From Branchiostoma floridae (taxonomy: Eukaryota; Chordata; Leptocardii; Amphioxiformes; Branchiostomatidae), in the NCBI RefSeq assembly GCF_000003815.2, contig NW_023365753.1, positions 16,273 to 80,272 on the forward strand: 64,000 nucleotides of DNA, written 5' to 3'. Shown one piece after another: positions 63,250-64,000 of this stretch. Position 1 is the first letter of the stretch; each line of letters begins with the position of its first letter. A model generated the notes under the pieces. The model saw only the letters and a program-made list of their open reading frames with translations, did not search any database and was not told where the DNA came from. Made by a program: the position numbers and the translations under genes.

Positions 63250-64000
63250 AGTCTGCGTTTCTTTTTTGAACTCTCCCAACTCTCAAATGAAAGTACTGTA
63301 ACGCCAGAGGCCGAAGTCCAGAATTTTAAATGGCTGTGAAGTCAACCACTGTAATGTCCACAGCCACAAGGTCAAATGTCTTTACTTAATAAGGCCTTTG
63401 TTTAAATTTGGGAGGTATATATAGGGTACGAAAAATCCAATGAAACATTTAACAGGCGTGTTTCGCTTTCCCATTCCCCATATTACGTTCATGCTGAAAT
63501 CTCGTCTATTTTTGTTTTGTTTTATCATAATCAAAATTCTCTGCTTTATTCATCACCACGATTGTAGTCAACATCAGCTGTCGACCGTCTCGCGAGACGA
63601 CAAGAGCCGAAGAGGAGAGTTAACATCAGGAATACTTGGAAGTCTCACGTTTCTGTTTAGGACTATTTTGATTCGAAGTAGATTAAGCATTGGTGGGTAA
63701 CTCTCATCTTTTACCTAAAAGTGAAAAAAAATCGACAACATAGCGTAACATGCATATGCATTTTATTCAACATAAATCTCCATACCATGATACAACATTG
63801 GGGGTAAATTCGTTGAACACATGCAATCAGGGTCTAATAGTGTAGTTGGTGATTGTTGAAAAGATAAAATCATCACCATTACATGATTCCCTGGCCTACA
63901 ATACATACGATGTAAAGTGCAATACAGTATGTAGTTTTTTTTTAAATTTCATCCACCAAGAGTTCTGGATTAGTACGTCACAAAAAGAAAACATATTATC
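63250..64000. other. No gene seen
   Basis: GTATATATAGGG at 63414 precedes an 86-codon + frame (63440-63700) with no family resemblance, so it is not called a gene. Confidence 0.45.

Noticed and set aside
63440-63700. 86-codon + frame behind a TATA-like box
   Set aside because: The hydrophobic start is a weak signal and nothing downstream resembles a known protein.

Overview
The window is animal nuclear DNA, most likely from an amphioxus (Branchiostoma-type cephalochordate). The reasons are an aryl hydrocarbon receptor (AHR) that is close to, but outside, the vertebrate forms; an intronless leucine-rich-repeat/immunoglobulin receptor of the kind expanded in amphioxus; and introns packed with DNA-transposon relics, tRNA-derived SINEs and Penelope-like elements. 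The species call is an inference. Three protein-coding genes can be supported, two of them incomplete.

Layout. 1-24.8 kb has no exon I can support. It holds a three-unit 452-bp tandem array with tRNA-like parts (0.9-2.3 kb), a Harbinger-type MITE (3.4-3.9 kb), a pogo/Tigger-type element (5.8-7.4 kb), a DNA element at 10.5-11.2 kb, a three-deep transposon nest (12.6-15.0 kb), a short LTR element with 176-bp repeats (15.5-17.0 kb), a second Tigger-like MITE (18.7-19.3 kb) and a non-LTR retrotransposon tail (23.7-24.1 kb). If the AHR gene begins in or before this stretch, the DNA is its 5' intron or upstream region; the basic helix-loop-helix exon was not found here.

24.8-47.8 kb, + strand: eight consecutive AHR exons run from just after the bHLH through PAS-A and PAS-B into a long C-terminal exon. 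Splice phases agree at every junction. The introns hold a foldback element, SINEs, a GT microsatellite, another non-LTR tail and several DNA elements.

47.8-54.3 kb: three Penelope-like retroelement relics, two of them joined to inverted flanks and one carrying a full hammerhead-ribozyme core on the minus strand; a 100-N assembly gap (51191-51290); then the last two exons of an M20 peptidase, PM20D2-like, + strand. Its catalytic 5' exons are not visible and may lie in the gap. The AHR donor at 47777 and the M20 acceptor at 53072 are both phase 0, so a gene finder could fuse the two unrelated proteins.

54.6-64 kb: a piggyBac-like element with TTAA ends (54.6-55.6 kb), then a complete single-exon LRR-Ig membrane receptor on the minus strand (59927-57849) whose cytoplasmic tail has three NPQY motifs. 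A promoter-like block occurs near 61.6 and 63.0 kb upstream of this gene, and again at 56.2 kb and at the gap edge, always in the same orientation.

The genes do not form a pathway. AHR is a ligand-activated transcription factor, PM20D2 a cytosolic dipeptidase and the LRR-Ig protein a cell-surface receptor; they are chance neighbours.
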